Shown one piece after another: positions 42,571 through 51,526 of a stretch of DNA of 64,000 bases. The position numbers and the translations under genes are program-made. The notes beneath the pieces were generated by a model. That model searched no databases, was not told the DNA's origin, and saw only the letters and a list, made by a program, of their open reading frames with translations. Position 1 is the first letter of the stretch. Each line of letters begins with the position of its first letter. Origin of the DNA: Roseibium limicola (GTDB lineage: Bacteria > Pseudomonadota > Alphaproteobacteria > Rhizobiales > Stappiaceae); the NCBI RefSeq assembly GCF_017313085.1, contig NZ_JAFLNF010000008.1, positions 202,741-266,740 of the forward strand, written 5' to 3'.

Positions 42571-43026
42571 TTAAAACGGCAGGAAGGTGGCTGTAGGGAG
42601 AGGCACTGAAAGCACATTGATGAAGGCATATTTGATCGCGATTGTGCACAGCGCCGCGACCGGCAAGATGATGATCAACCTGCAGCGAAAAACGGCCATC
42701 AGAAGTACCAGGACCGGAAAAATGGTCAGGGAATAGCCGAACGTCGGCATCGCAACGATTGCGTAGATCGGTGAAGCAATGACAGCAGCTCCGCGCACCC
42801 AATCAAGCCGAACCCTCCGCACCAGCGGTTTCAAAGTGCCTTGATTGGCACTGTTGCGAACGATCAAGCCTATTCCCGTCAAGATTGCGAAGATGGAAAG
42901 CAGAATAGGGAATACATCTGGCCCATAATTTCCCGGCGCCCCGCCGGGTAATCTCGTGGCCATGAACCCCATGATCAAAGCGGCGATGACAAAGACGAGC
43001 CCAAGGGTTCGGTCCGTTACACGCAT
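42571..43026 (-). CDS. tctB: Tripartite tricarboxylate transporter small permease TctB
   Basis: 151 residues, four hydrophobic helices, typical of the poorly conserved TctB subunit; GAPGNYGPDVFPILLSIF is the recognisable motif after the first helix. ATG 43026 has GGAGGAA upstream; an in-frame ATG at 43059 is less likely. Lies between tctC and tctA as expected. Confidence 0.9.
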   Translation of the reverse strand: MRVTDRTLGLVFVIAALIMGFMATRLPGGAPGNYGPDVFPILLSIFAILTGIGLIVRNSANQGTLKPLVRRVRLDWVRGAAVIASPIYAIVAMPTFGYSLTIFPVLVLLMAVFRCRLIIILPVAALCTIAIKYAFINVLSVPLPTATFLPF

Positions 43027-43105
43027 AGCTTCCTCCCAGAAGATTTTTATTGCCCGCATCGTCGCTCCTGCAGGAGATCGGGACGGAGCCTTTTAAAACG
43101 GGATT

Positions 43106-43131
43106 GGCGGAACCCTCTGAAGGATCCCGCC
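43106..43131 (-). other. Intercistronic hairpin between tctC and tctB
   Basis: On the minus strand GGCGGGATCC and GGGTTCCGCC pair over ten positions (two G-U wobbles) with loop TTCAGA. It starts 8 bp after the tctC stop, followed by TTTT seven bases further; likely partial termination or 3'-end protection that raises binding-protein output. Confidence 0.6.
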
Positions 43132-43138
43132 ATAGTTG

Positions 43139-44107
43139 TTACTGCTTAGCCAAGCCGATGGCTTTGAGAACAACACCCATGCTTGCGTCTTCTTCACCCA
43201 GGAATTCGCCGAATTCCGCACTTCCCATGTAGCGGAGCCCAAAGCCGCGCTTCTGCATGAAGTCGGCGTATTCCGGGTCCTTGTAGATTTTCTCCATCGC
43301 AGCAGAGAGCTTTTCTACGATCGCCTCGTCCACGCCCTTCGGCACCACCATTCCGCGCCAAACGCCTTGGCTCCACGGCACGCCTATCGCCTGTTCAACT
43401 GTAGGAACATCCGGAAAGTTCTCTGCCCGTTGATTGGACATGATTGCGAGGGTCTTGAGCTTGCCAGCCTCCGCCAACGCGGCTGCTTCCGGCAAAGAGA
43501 CTGGCGCTACGTGAGCGCCACCAGCAACGATATCGAGCAACCCTGTCGCAGCGCCTTTGCTCGGAATCCATGGCAAAGCGTCGGCGGAAATATCGAGCTC
43601 GTTCAGAAGCCCGGCCAGCGCCAGGTGCCAACTGCCACCGATGCCTGTACCAGTTCCTTTGAATTTGCCTGGGTTGGCGCGAATATCCTCGACCATCGCC
43701 CCCAGATCATTCCACGGCGAGGTCGCTGCAACATGCACGCCGGCAGGATCTTCATTCATCATTGCCAATGGCGCATAGGCTTCATGGGTCAACTCTGTGA
43801 GACCCATCCAATGCATCATATTGATTTCACTAGTGATAAGACCGAGCGTATAGCCATCTGGCTTAGCTGCTGCGATGGCAGAATGACCAACGACGCCCGA
43901 TCCCCCGGTCCGATTGATGACACTGACCTTCTGACCGAGATCTCGCTCCAGAATCGTCCCGATCGTTCGCGCTGCTGCATCGGTTCCACCGCCTGCGCTC
44001 CAAGGCACGATAATGGTGATGGTTTGCTCAGGGTATTCCGCAAATGCCGTACCCGTCATGGTCGCTGCAGCGATGGCTGCAGCGCTCAAAAGTTTTACAA
44101 TTCCCAT
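43139..44107 (-). CDS. tctC: Tripartite tricarboxylate transporter substrate-binding protein TctC (Bug family)
   Basis: 322 residues. Signal peptide MGIVKLLSAAAIAAATM...AFA; mature core YPEQTITIIVPWSAGGGTDAAAR is diagnostic of Bug proteins, with VINRTGGSGVVGHSA and GVWRGMVVPKGV further on. Periplasmic carboxylate binding. ATG 44107 has GGGAGGG upstream, so the longer frame to 44161 is rejected. The ligand is likely an organic acid processed by the downstream enzymes. Confidence 0.93.
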   Translation of the reverse strand: MGIVKLLSAAAIAAATMTGTAFAEYPEQTITIIVPWSAGGGTDAAARTIGTILERDLGQKVSVINRTGGSGVVGHSAIAAAKPDGYTLGLITSEINMMHWMGLTELTHEAYAPLAMMNEDPAGVHVAATSPWNDLGAMVEDIRANPGKFKGTGTGIGGSWHLALAGLLNELDISADALPWIPSKGAATGLLDIVAGGAHVAPVSLPEAAALAEAGKLKTLAIMSNQRAENFPDVPTVEQAIGVPWSQGVWRGMVVPKGVDEAIVEKLSAAMEKIYKDPEYADFMQKRGFGLRYMGSAEFGEFLGEEDASMGVVLKAIGLAKQ

Positions 44108-44163
44108 GTTTTCCCTCCCATTGGAAATGCTGGAGCCAACTCCTCCGGCTCCAGCACTCACTG

Positions 44164-44601
44164 TCAGTTCAACTGCAGAATGTTTGCTTTGATTGACGGC
44201 TCGATTTTACGCTCGAGCTTCTTTGTATGTCGCAAGATGGTGATTTCCATCGAACCTGTTCCCACCTCCATCTCCAGGATATGGCCTCCGACGGCATCAT
44301 AGTCGCCGCCGGTATTGGCTGCGTGAGCATGAATGGAAGGCTTGCCATTCTGCCAAGCAATGCTGCCATTCAGGCTCGCCATCTCCATGTCTTTATAAGT
44401 TTTCGGCACAAAGACCTTGTCGTCAAAATCGTAGAATCCGAAAGTTGCCGAGCCGGAAAAGCCAATGCCGAAGAACGTGGCCGAAGGTATGTCTTCCTTT
44501 TCTGCCAAAGCCGACAGAGCAGCGATGACATTGTCTTTATGCGTCAGAACCATCAGGTAGCCGGTCGGCGTTTCGATGTACTTGGAAGTAATATCTTCCA
44601 C
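44164..44601 (-). CDS. PPC-domain (DUF296) protein
   Basis: 145 residues, a single plants-and-prokaryotes-conserved (PPC) domain. ATFFGIGFSGSATFGFYD, SIHAHAANTGGDYDAVGGH and LEMEVGTGSMEITI cover the family core; the three His of HAHAANTGGDYDAVGGH are the zinc-binding positions described for PPC domains. No AT-hook or HTH is fused. It is the first gene of the seven-gene TTT operon, 56 bp before tctC. PPC proteins are often labelled DNA-binding, but a small-molecule or enzymatic role is equally possible here. Confidence 0.85.
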   Translation of the reverse strand: MEDITSKYIETPTGYLMVLTHKDNVIAALSALAEKEDIPSATFFGIGFSGSATFGFYDFDDKVFVPKTYKDMEMASLNGSIAWQNGKPSIHAHAANTGGDYDAVGGHILEMEVGTGSMEITILRHTKKLERKIEPSIKANILQLN

Positions 44602-45023
44602 GGGAGGTCTCCTCTTCGTCTGGTTCGCACATTCGTGCGCCGGACACCTAATCCCTCCGACTTCATTGAAACGCTTCCTGACCAGGCTGAAACGCTGAGC
44701 TTCCAGCAGTCAGTATGAGCCGTTTCAGTGCAAGCCCCTGCAGGGTCGTGATGAGCAAGCGACGAATGTGATGTGGCTGCCCAAGGAGTAGCCAAGCCAG
44801 ACGGGGTCTCAAAGCACACTCATGGAAAAGGCGGTTGTCCAATATGTGCGTGTTGCCCGGAGCCTGAATTGAGCAAGTGTTGTCTGGAGTAAAATGCCGC
44901 CGCCTCCGATGGAGCGGGCAAGTCATCCATCTCCCGTCAAAGTTCGTCGTCTTTGTGTGAGCGAATTTTTTTGCGGGATCTTTCTTCCGCCATGAGGCGC
45001 ACCCCAGCGAAAGACACAGACAA
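44602..45023. promoter_or_regulatory. Divergent regulatory region with repeated TGAAACG motifs
   Basis: 422 bp between divergent TTT operon and Fe-ADH gene, without a supported gene. TGAAACGCT occurs at 44667-44675 and 44688-44696, spaced 21 bp (two helical turns), and an inverted CGTTTCA at 44721-44727. These lie 66-126 bp upstream of the PPC gene and look like operator half-sites for one of the local regulators. Confidence 0.45.
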
Positions 45024-46172
45024 TTGGCCGATTTAATCAACTACCTCACTTCAATCCGCTTTGGCTTTGGTTCCGCCGGCGATCTTTCGTCAGAGCTTGA
45101 AGCGCAAGGTATCCGCTGCCCACTGTTCGTTACTGACAAGGGAATTGTCGCAGCCGGCCTTCTGAAACGGACTGTCGCGACAAACGGCATCACATCGCCA
45201 ATCGTTTTTGATGAGACGCCTCCCAATCCCACAGATACGGCGGCAGCCGCAGCACTTAGGGTTTACCGCGACCGAAATTGCGATGGCATCGTTGCGCTCG
45301 GCGGTGGGTCACCAATTGATCTGGCAAAAGCCGTCGCGCTGATGGTCCACCATCACGAGCCACTTGTGCGTTACGCAGTCATCGAAGGAGGACTGGCGCG
45401 CATTGTTCACGAATTTCCACCGTTGATTGCCATACCGACAACTGCCGGAACAGGGAGCGAAGTCGGCCGCGGTGCGATCATTTCATTCAAGGACGGTCGC
45501 AAGCTCGGGTTGATCTCGCCGAAAATGATCCCGACCGTCGCGATCTGTGATCCGGAGCTGACGCTTGGCCTGCCTCCATTGCAAACCGCTGCCACTGGGA
45601 TGGACGCTTTGACGCATTGTATCGAGACCTATCTGAGCCCCAGGTTCAATCCAACGGCTGAAGCGATCGCCCTCGACGGCTTGCGACGGGCCGCGCATAA
45701 CATCGAAATTGCCTTTAGGGACGGCACCAACAGGCAGGCCAGACAGGAGATGATGATCGCCGCGTTGCATGGCGGCATGACCTTCCAGAAGGGGTTGGGT
45801 TCGGTGCACGCGCTGTCGCATCCGCTTGGCGGCTTGAAAAGTGTAAGCCTGCATCACGGCACGTTAAATGCAGTCTTGCTGCCAATCGTCCTTCGCCTTT
45901 GCGAAGGAGCTGCGCCTGAGAAATCCGCTGTTTTGCGCGAGGTCTTAGGCGTGGCACCAGGTGCCTCCCTGGCCAACTACGTCTCCGACCTAAACAAAAA
46001 ACTCGAGCTGCCATCGACGCTTGGGGAGCTGGGGGTCTCGCTCGATGTGGTCCCCGCTATCGCCGAGGCCGCCATGCTAGACCATTCACACGCTTCTAAC
46101 GTCCGACCAATGAGCCTTCATGAGTACCGGGCAATCCTGACAGAAGCCATCACCGGGAAGCCGGTTTTTTGA
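45024..46172 (+). CDS. Iron-containing alcohol dehydrogenase (maleylacetate reductase-like)
   Basis: 382 residues, type III Fe-ADH. GGGSPIDLAKAVAL binds NAD(P); metal ligands are in ATGMDALTHCIETYLSP and GSVHALSHPLGGLKSVSLHHG. The TTG at 45024 aligns exactly with the start of the paralogue at 50291-51418 (MVAISYLTQIEFG versus MADLINYLTSIRFG), which supports it despite a weak ribosome site. Likely reduces or oxidises a keto/hydroxy acid or aldehyde of the pathway. Its last 23 bp overlap the convergent LysR gene. Confidence 0.85.
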   Translation: MADLINYLTSIRFGFGSAGDLSSELEAQGIRCPLFVTDKGIVAAGLLKRTVATNGITSPIVFDETPPNPTDTAAAAALRVYRDRNCDGIVALGGGSPIDLAKAVALMVHHHEPLVRYAVIEGGLARIVHEFPPLIAIPTTAGTGSEVGRGAIISFKDGRKLGLISPKMIPTVAICDPELTLGLPPLQTAATGMDALTHCIETYLSPRFNPTAEAIALDGLRRAAHNIEIAFRDGTNRQARQEMMIAALHGGMTFQKGLGSVHALSHPLGGLKSVSLHHGTLNAVLLPIVLRLCEGAAPEKSAVLREVLGVAPGASLANYVSDLNKKLELPSTLGELGVSLDVVPAIAEAAMLDHSHASNVRPMSLHEYRAILTEAITGKPVF

Positions 46173-47217
46173 AAGGGGCCGCTGTTTCAGGGTCTCCACC
46201 GAGGTCCTGTATCTCCGGCGGTGATCCATCGGGAAAGGCAACGCTGTAATAGTTCGCGCCCAGAAACGGTTTTTCCTGACCCAGATGCTCCACGAGAAAG
46301 TCGACGAAGGCGCGAACACGCGTGGATATATAGCGATGATTGAAGAAGAGAGCATATACGCCCTGAGTGTCGCCCGGATGGTATTTCTCAAGGACAGGCA
46401 CCAATTGCCCTGCCGCGACAGCTTCACCGACCTGAAACCAGGCAAGGCGGGCAAGCCCTACGCCAAGCAACGCGAGGTTCCTGATCGTTTCGCCGTTATT
46501 TGCACGATAGCGCCCACCAGCAACCGTATTGGTCAACTTACCGTCGACAAGCATCGGCCATTCATTCAGATGCTCGCCGAGATTGAACTGCAAGCATTCA
46601 TGATTGGTCAGATCCGCCGGGGTTTGCGGCACTCCATGGACGGCAAGATAGGCCGGACTGGCAACAATCACCCTTCGACTCTCCGCAATCTTGCGGGCCT
46701 TCAGAGACGAGTCTTTCAGCGTGCCGAGGCGCACGGCGACGTCCACACGCTTGTCGATAATATCAGTCAGACCGTCTTCCAAGTTCACATCGATATCGAC
46801 CTGCGGGTAGCAGCGGTCAAATTCCGGAACAAGAGGCAGGACCCGACGAACACCGATCGGCACACTGCAGGAGATGCGCAAAAGGCCCATTGGCTGATAT
46901 CGGCTTTCCAGAATCTTCTGTTTCGCGACTTCTATTTCAGCGGCCACCCGGTCCGCCGTTTCGAGGAAGATTTCCCCCTCATAGGTGAGAGCAAGACGCT
47001 TCGTGGACCGGTCAAACATCGGCACGCGCAACTCGTCCTCGATCTTGGTGACGATCTTGCTGACCGCCGAAGGCGTCATATTCAACTCTCGCGCAGCAGC
47101 AGAAAAAGATCCCGCCTTCGCAACCTCGGAAAATACCCGCATCCGATCAGCTCTATCCACAGTACTTCCAGCTCCAATACCACCCAACTTCGGGTTCAAT
47201 TTCCTGACGTCATTCAC
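46150..47217 (-). CDS. LysR family transcriptional regulator
   Basis: 355 residues, about 50 longer than usual through an N-terminal extension of about 22 residues and a C-terminal tail of about 30. HTH: MRVFSEVAKAGSFSAAAREL, PSAVSKIVTKIEDEL, FDRSTKRLALT. It is divergent from the cyclase-family gene (29-bp spacer) and overlaps the Fe-ADH end by 23 bp. It probably controls cyclase and/or TTT operon genes. Confidence 0.88.
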   Translation of the reverse strand: MNDVRKLNPKLGGIGAGSTVDRADRMRVFSEVAKAGSFSAAARELNMTPSAVSKIVTKIEDELRVPMFDRSTKRLALTYEGEIFLETADRVAAEIEVAKQKILESRYQPMGLLRISCSVPIGVRRVLPLVPEFDRCYPQVDIDVNLEDGLTDIIDKRVDVAVRLGTLKDSSLKARKIAESRRVIVASPAYLAVHGVPQTPADLTNHECLQFNLGEHLNEWPMLVDGKLTNTVAGGRYRANNGETIRNLALLGVGLARLAWFQVGEAVAAGQLVPVLEKYHPGDTQGVYALFFNHRYISTRVRAFVDFLVEHLGQEKPFLGANYYSVAFPDGSPPEIQDLGGDPETAAPFKKPASR

Positions 47218-47246
47218 TCTTCTTCAAACCAGAGGGCTAAACTCCC

Positions 47247-47909
47247 ATGCCAAACTATATCGACCTGACTGTCCCTATCCAACCGCACTTCAGATGGGGT
47301 ATGGAGCGCGGACTCACGAGCGACTATGCAAAGGGCGACAGCTTCCAGACGACCTGGATCAAGCTTATCGTACACGGCTACACTCACATCGATTCCCCGC
47401 GTCACATGGTTCAGGATGGAAAGACTTCGAGCGAGGTTCCGCTTTCGACCACCATCGGCGAAGCTTCAGTGATCGACCTTTCCGACATTGAACCGAACCA
47501 GGAAATAACCGCCAACATGCTGCAGGCACGTGGCGACCACGTACAAAAAGGCGATATCGTGTTGCTGAAGACCTGCTGGGATCTGAAGCGAGACCTCAAC
47601 TCCGAAGCATTTTGGACAGATGCCCCTTACCTGTCCCGCGGCGCCTGCGAATGGCTGCTTTCAACCGGCCTGAAAGCCTTTGCGCCCGACTTCCCGCAAG
47701 ACTATCCGATCCGCAAATTACTCCATGGTGAAGTCGCTCCGATTGAGGAATTCGTTTCTCATGACGTGCTGCTCCGCAATGGGGTTATCCTTATCGAGTA
47801 TGTCGGGAATTTCGACGCCTTGAAGTCCCCCCGCACCTTTATCTATGCATTGCCGATCCGCATTCCGGAATCTGACGGCTGCCCGGCTCGGGTGATCGCT
47901 GTCGAATAA
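47247..47909 (+). CDS. Cyclase family protein (kynurenine-formamidase-like fold)
   Basis: 220 residues. IVHGYTHIDSPRHMV is the HxxxHxDxPxH metal motif of the cyclase family (PF04199), with DIVLLKTCW and PDFPQDYPIR later. Members hydrolyse amides or lactone-like bonds (N-formylkynurenine, isatin). Standing alone between a LysR and the SDR operon in the sugar-acid island, it may process a cyclic or amide precursor. Substrate unknown. Confidence 0.88.
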   Translation: MPNYIDLTVPIQPHFRWGMERGLTSDYAKGDSFQTTWIKLIVHGYTHIDSPRHMVQDGKTSSEVPLSTTIGEASVIDLSDIEPNQEITANMLQARGDHVQKGDIVLLKTCWDLKRDLNSEAFWTDAPYLSRGACEWLLSTGLKAFAPDFPQDYPIRKLLHGEVAPIEEFVSHDVLLRNGVILIEYVGNFDALKSPRTFIYALPIRIPESDGCPARVIAVE

Positions 47910-47982
47910 GCCGACCCTGCCAGCTTTTGAAGGATAGAGCGCCGCAGCTGTTCCCAAGGGGACGAGTCGCGGCGCTCTTGTC

Positions 47983-48762
47983 TTAAAGCGTCGACCTGAA
48001 CGCGCCCCCGTCCAAGAGCAGATTCTGGCCAGTGATAAAGCCACTTTGGGAAGAGCAAATGAATGCACACGCCGCACCAAACTCCGCCAGTGTGCCAAAG
48101 CGACCCGCAGGGTTGAGCGACATCATACGCTCACGGATTACGTCGGCACCAACGCCTTCGGCTTTGGCGGTACCTTCGATCATCTGAGCTATCCGATCCG
48201 TATCGAATGGCCCTGGCAGCAGGTTGTTGATCGTCACATTGTGCACAACCGTGGTGCGTGCCAGACCAGCCACAAAGCCGGTCAAACCGGCTCTTGCTCC
48301 GTTGGAAAGACCAAGAACGTCGATCGGAGCTTTGACAGCCGCTGAGGTAATATTGACGATACGGCCAAAACCCCGCTTGATCATGCCATCTACAGTCGCC
48401 TTGATCAGGTCAATCGGGGTCAGCATGTTGGCATTGAGTGCCTGAACCCAATTATCGCGCCCCCAATCGCGGAAATCTCCGGGAGGAGGACCACCTGCGT
48501 TGGTGACCAGAATGTCGGGGTCAGGCGTTGCCGAGAGAATTCGCTGTCGACCTTCAGCCGTCGTGATGTCACAGGCAATCGCCGACACCTTGACGTTGCA
48601 AGCAGCACGAATTTCTCGAGCGGTCGCGTCCAGAGCATCCGGAGATCGAGCGCAAATGGTTACGTCAACGCCCTCATGAGCAAGCTGAACAGCGCAGGCC
48701 TTGCCAAGTTCCTTTGAAGCCGCGCAGATGATAGCGCTCTTCCCATTCAATCCAAGATCCAT
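47983..48762 (-). CDS. SDR-family oxidoreductase with altered catalytic motif
   Basis: 259 residues, Rossmann fold: KSAIICAASKELGKACAVQLA replaces the usual TGxxxGIG glycine loop, and VTNAGGPPPGDF is the NNAG-region. The active-site Ser is present (NITSAAVK), but the YxxxK stretch reads LGLSNGARAGLTGF, i.e. Ser and Arg align at Tyr and Lys. This variant occurs in a recognised SDR subgroup annotated as 3-oxoacyl-ACP reductases. It is the last of three minus-strand genes (Fe-ADH, ALDH, SDR) with gaps of 10 and 24 bp. Confidence 0.85.
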   Translation of the reverse strand: MDLGLNGKSAIICAASKELGKACAVQLAHEGVDVTICARSPDALDATAREIRAACNVKVSAIACDITTAEGRQRILSATPDPDILVTNAGGPPPGDFRDWGRDNWVQALNANMLTPIDLIKATVDGMIKRGFGRIVNITSAAVKAPIDVLGLSNGARAGLTGFVAGLARTTVVHNVTINNLLPGPFDTDRIAQMIEGTAKAEGVGADVIRERMMSLNPAGRFGTLAEFGAACAFICSSQSGFITGQNLLLDGGAFRSTL

Positions 48763-48786
48763 GTCAATTCATCCATGTAAGCATGA

Positions 48787-50280
48787 TCACGACAGCAGTT
48801 CGGCCGGCAGGTTCTGATAGGAAACCGGTCTCAGGAACCTGCGGATGGAGAGGGTTCCGACGGATGTTGCGCCGAAGTTGGTCGAGGCCGGATAGGGGCC
48901 TCCATGGACCATCGCATCGCAGACTTCCACACCGGTCGGAAAGCCATTTGCCAAAACACGACCGGCCTTGCGTTCAAGCACAGGCAATAGCCCTTTGGCA
49001 TGATCAAGGTCGCCCGGCCCCATATGAAGGGTCGCCGTCAATTGCCCCTTCAACTTTGTTGCAACCTCGTGCATCTCCTCAAAGGAGGACAGCCTGACGA
49101 CGATCCCAAGAGGTCCGAAGACCTCTTCTGAAAGCGCTTCGTTTTCGAGCCAATTGGCCCCACTCGTCTCGAACAGAGCCGGCAATGCAGTTCTGGCAAC
49201 GCTGCCTGACGCATTGAGCATTCTGACACCCTCAGCGCCCCTCAGTTCAGCTATTCCTTGCACATAGGCGTCGCTGATACCCATGGTCAGCATATGCTGC
49301 TGCGGAGCCATCGACAGCTCTGCAGATAAGCTCGCAATCAGTTCGTCGGCCCCCAAGCCGTCAATGAGAAAACCAACTCCGGGCTTGGTGCAGAATTGGC
49401 CCGCCCCCATTGTCAGCGAGGCAGCCCAGCCCTTGGCAATAGCCTCGCCCCGGCTTGCCAGTGCCGACGGCAAGATAAACATCGGATTGACCGACCCAAG
49501 TTCACCGTAAAACGGGATTGGATTTTCGCGGCTCGCACATAGATCAAACAGGGCCCGGCCGCCGGCAAGAGAACCTGTAAAACCAACGGCATTGATCAAC
49601 GGATGCTGGACCAGGGCGCTGCCAACGTCACGCCGGCCGCCTTGGATGAGCGAGAAGACCCCATCCGGCAACCCGCAGGCCTTGATCGCAGCTTCCACCG
49701 CCTGCGCCACCAGCTCACCCGTCCCCGGGTGCGCACTATGGCCTTTGACCACGACGGGACACCCTGCGGCCAAGGCCGCTGCTGTATCACCACCGGCAAC
49801 GGAAAAAGCTAAGGGGAAGTTGGAGGCTCCGAACACCGCAACAGGCCCAATCGGGCGTTGCTTCAACGCGATCTCCGGGCGTGGCTGTGGCTTACGATCA
49901 GGAAGCGCCGGATCATGGCGTTTATCCAGGTGGCTCCCGCCTTCGATATGATCCGCGAAAAGCCGCAGCTGCATGACCGTGCGCCCACGCTCCCCGATCA
50001 GTCGCGCCTCTGGCAGGCCCGTTTCACTGGACCCAATGGCGGTTATGGCATCGCCCCGCGCGTCGATTTCAGCTGCGATCTGGCGCAAGAATGCAGCACG
50101 GCTTTTTCCGGAGGTTTGACCATAAGATAGAAACGCATTTTCAGCTGCGTCAGCCGCACTATCGACGAGATCAACAGTGCCGACGCAGAACTCAAGAGGC
50201 GAGCCATGAACTGGATCAGACAGAAACTTTCCGTCCGAGCCAAGCCATTGCCCCGCGACAAAGTGCTTTCCTGTAAGCAT
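48787..50280 (-). CDS. Aldehyde dehydrogenase, 2-oxoglutarate-semialdehyde (2,5-dioxovalerate) dehydrogenase-like
   Basis: 497 residues. Catalytic Cys in MGAGQFCTKPG, general-base Glu in FYGELGSVNP, and FGASNFPLAFSVAGGDTAAAL at the cofactor entrance. The FCTKPG and ASNFPLAFS patterns are those of the KGSADH branch, which finishes non-phosphorylative pentose and sugar-acid pathways by making 2-oxoglutarate. Middle gene of a three-gene operon. This enzyme is the strongest clue to a Weimberg-like route. Confidence 0.87.
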   Translation of the reverse strand: MLTGKHFVAGQWLGSDGKFLSDPVHGSPLEFCVGTVDLVDSAADAAENAFLSYGQTSGKSRAAFLRQIAAEIDARGDAITAIGSSETGLPEARLIGERGRTVMQLRLFADHIEGGSHLDKRHDPALPDRKPQPRPEIALKQRPIGPVAVFGASNFPLAFSVAGGDTAAALAAGCPVVVKGHSAHPGTGELVAQAVEAAIKACGLPDGVFSLIQGGRRDVGSALVQHPLINAVGFTGSLAGGRALFDLCASRENPIPFYGELGSVNPMFILPSALASRGEAIAKGWAASLTMGAGQFCTKPGVGFLIDGLGADELIASLSAELSMAPQQHMLTMGISDAYVQGIAELRGAEGVRMLNASGSVARTALPALFETSGANWLENEALSEEVFGPLGIVVRLSSFEEMHEVATKLKGQLTATLHMGPGDLDHAKGLLPVLERKAGRVLANGFPTGVEVCDAMVHGGPYPASTNFGATSVGTLSIRRFLRPVSYQNLPAELLS

Positions 50281-50290
50281 GACGTCCTCC

Positions 50291-51418
50291 TCAGTAAACA
50301 GACTTCAGCAACGCAAGAAAATCGTCCGCCGTGCAGGGTCTCGGGTTTGTCGGCGTCGAGTGATCGAGGACCGCAGCTTCAGCAATAGTGAGGAGATCCC
50401 CTTCCCGCAGTCCGACTTCTTTCAGGGTTGCCGGAAGCCCAAGTCGGGCATTCAAATCTGCGAAGAACCTCGAAAGCGATTGATCCGGCGAAAGCCCCAG
50501 ACGCTTTTTGATACGAGCATATTTCTCCACGCAGACCGGCTCGTTGAAGTCCAAGACAGGCGGCAGCAAAATGGCGTTGATGGTGCCGTGATGAAGGTTC
50601 ACATACTTCAACGCGCCCAACGGATGCGACAGAGAATGGATTGCGCCGAGGCCTTTCTGAAAGGTCAAACCGCCCTGAAGAGACGCCATCATCAATTCCC
50701 AGCGGGCCGATTTGTCTGCTCCGTTCAAAACAGCGATCTCAATTGCGCCAACAGCACGTTCCAGACCATCAAGAGCGATTGCCTCGGCAACCGGGTTCAC
50801 ACGCGGGCTCAGATAAGTCTCGATACAGTGTGAGATGGCGTCAAGGCCTGTCGCTGCCGTTAGGCCTGATGGCAGTCCCATCGTCAGGTCGGGATCACAT
50901 AGTGCGACTTTCGGAATGAGGTGCGGAGAGATCAATCCGAGTTTTCGGCCATCCTGCAACGTAATCAGCGTTGCCCGACCGACTTCGCTACCCGTGCCGG
51001 ATGTCGTCGGCACTGCAACCATGGGCGCAACTGGGCCGATTTTCGCAACGCCGCCTTCAATCGCAGCATATTGCGCCAATGGTGCTTCGTGAGTGGCAAG
51101 CAGAGCGATTGCCTTCGCCAGATCGATCGAAGACCCGCCACCGACGGCAAGGACCCCATCGCACTCACTTGAGCGGTACAGCTGTAGGGCCTTCAGCACC
51201 GCCGTTTCGGTCGGGTTGGAAGGCGTTCCATCGAAAACCGGAACATTGTCTGACGCTGTGAGCTCCGCCATAACCCGGTCAACGATGCCCGTTGCGACCA
51301 AGCCCTTATCAGTCACAAGGAGTGGCTTCTTGATGCATTGAGCAAGCAGCAGCCCTGAAAGCTCGGAGAGTACGCCTGCCCCAAATTCAATCTGGGTGAG
51401 ATAGGAAATAGCGACCAT
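50291..51418 (-). CDS. Iron-containing alcohol dehydrogenase (maleylacetate reductase-like), paralogue
   Basis: 375 residues. GGGSSIDLAKAIALL, ATGLDAISHCIETYLSPRVNP and GAIHSLSHPLGALKYVNLHHG show cofactor and iron sites. It is clearly paralogous to the protein at 45024-46172 along the whole length. ATG 51418 (MVAISYL) with GGGAATC upstream is used; ATG 51430 and further upstream codons are alternatives. First gene of the operon with ALDH and SDR, divergent from a LysR gene (108-bp spacer). Confidence 0.87.
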   Translation of the reverse strand: MVAISYLTQIEFGAGVLSELSGLLLAQCIKKPLLVTDKGLVATGIVDRVMAELTASDNVPVFDGTPSNPTETAVLKALQLYRSSECDGVLAVGGGSSIDLAKAIALLATHEAPLAQYAAIEGGVAKIGPVAPMVAVPTTSGTGSEVGRATLITLQDGRKLGLISPHLIPKVALCDPDLTMGLPSGLTAATGLDAISHCIETYLSPRVNPVAEAIALDGLERAVGAIEIAVLNGADKSARWELMMASLQGGLTFQKGLGAIHSLSHPLGALKYVNLHHGTINAILLPPVLDFNEPVCVEKYARIKKRLGLSPDQSLSRFFADLNARLGLPATLKEVGLREGDLLTIAEAAVLDHSTPTNPRPCTADDFLALLKSVY

Positions 51419-51526
51419 TTTGATTCCCATTTTCGTTGAGAGATTCAACAAAATACAGTCGCTTAAGCGTTGGCGGGATTGAAAGAAGGCGCTAGATATA
51501 TAACGTTTTGGAATACCGAGAGAGCT

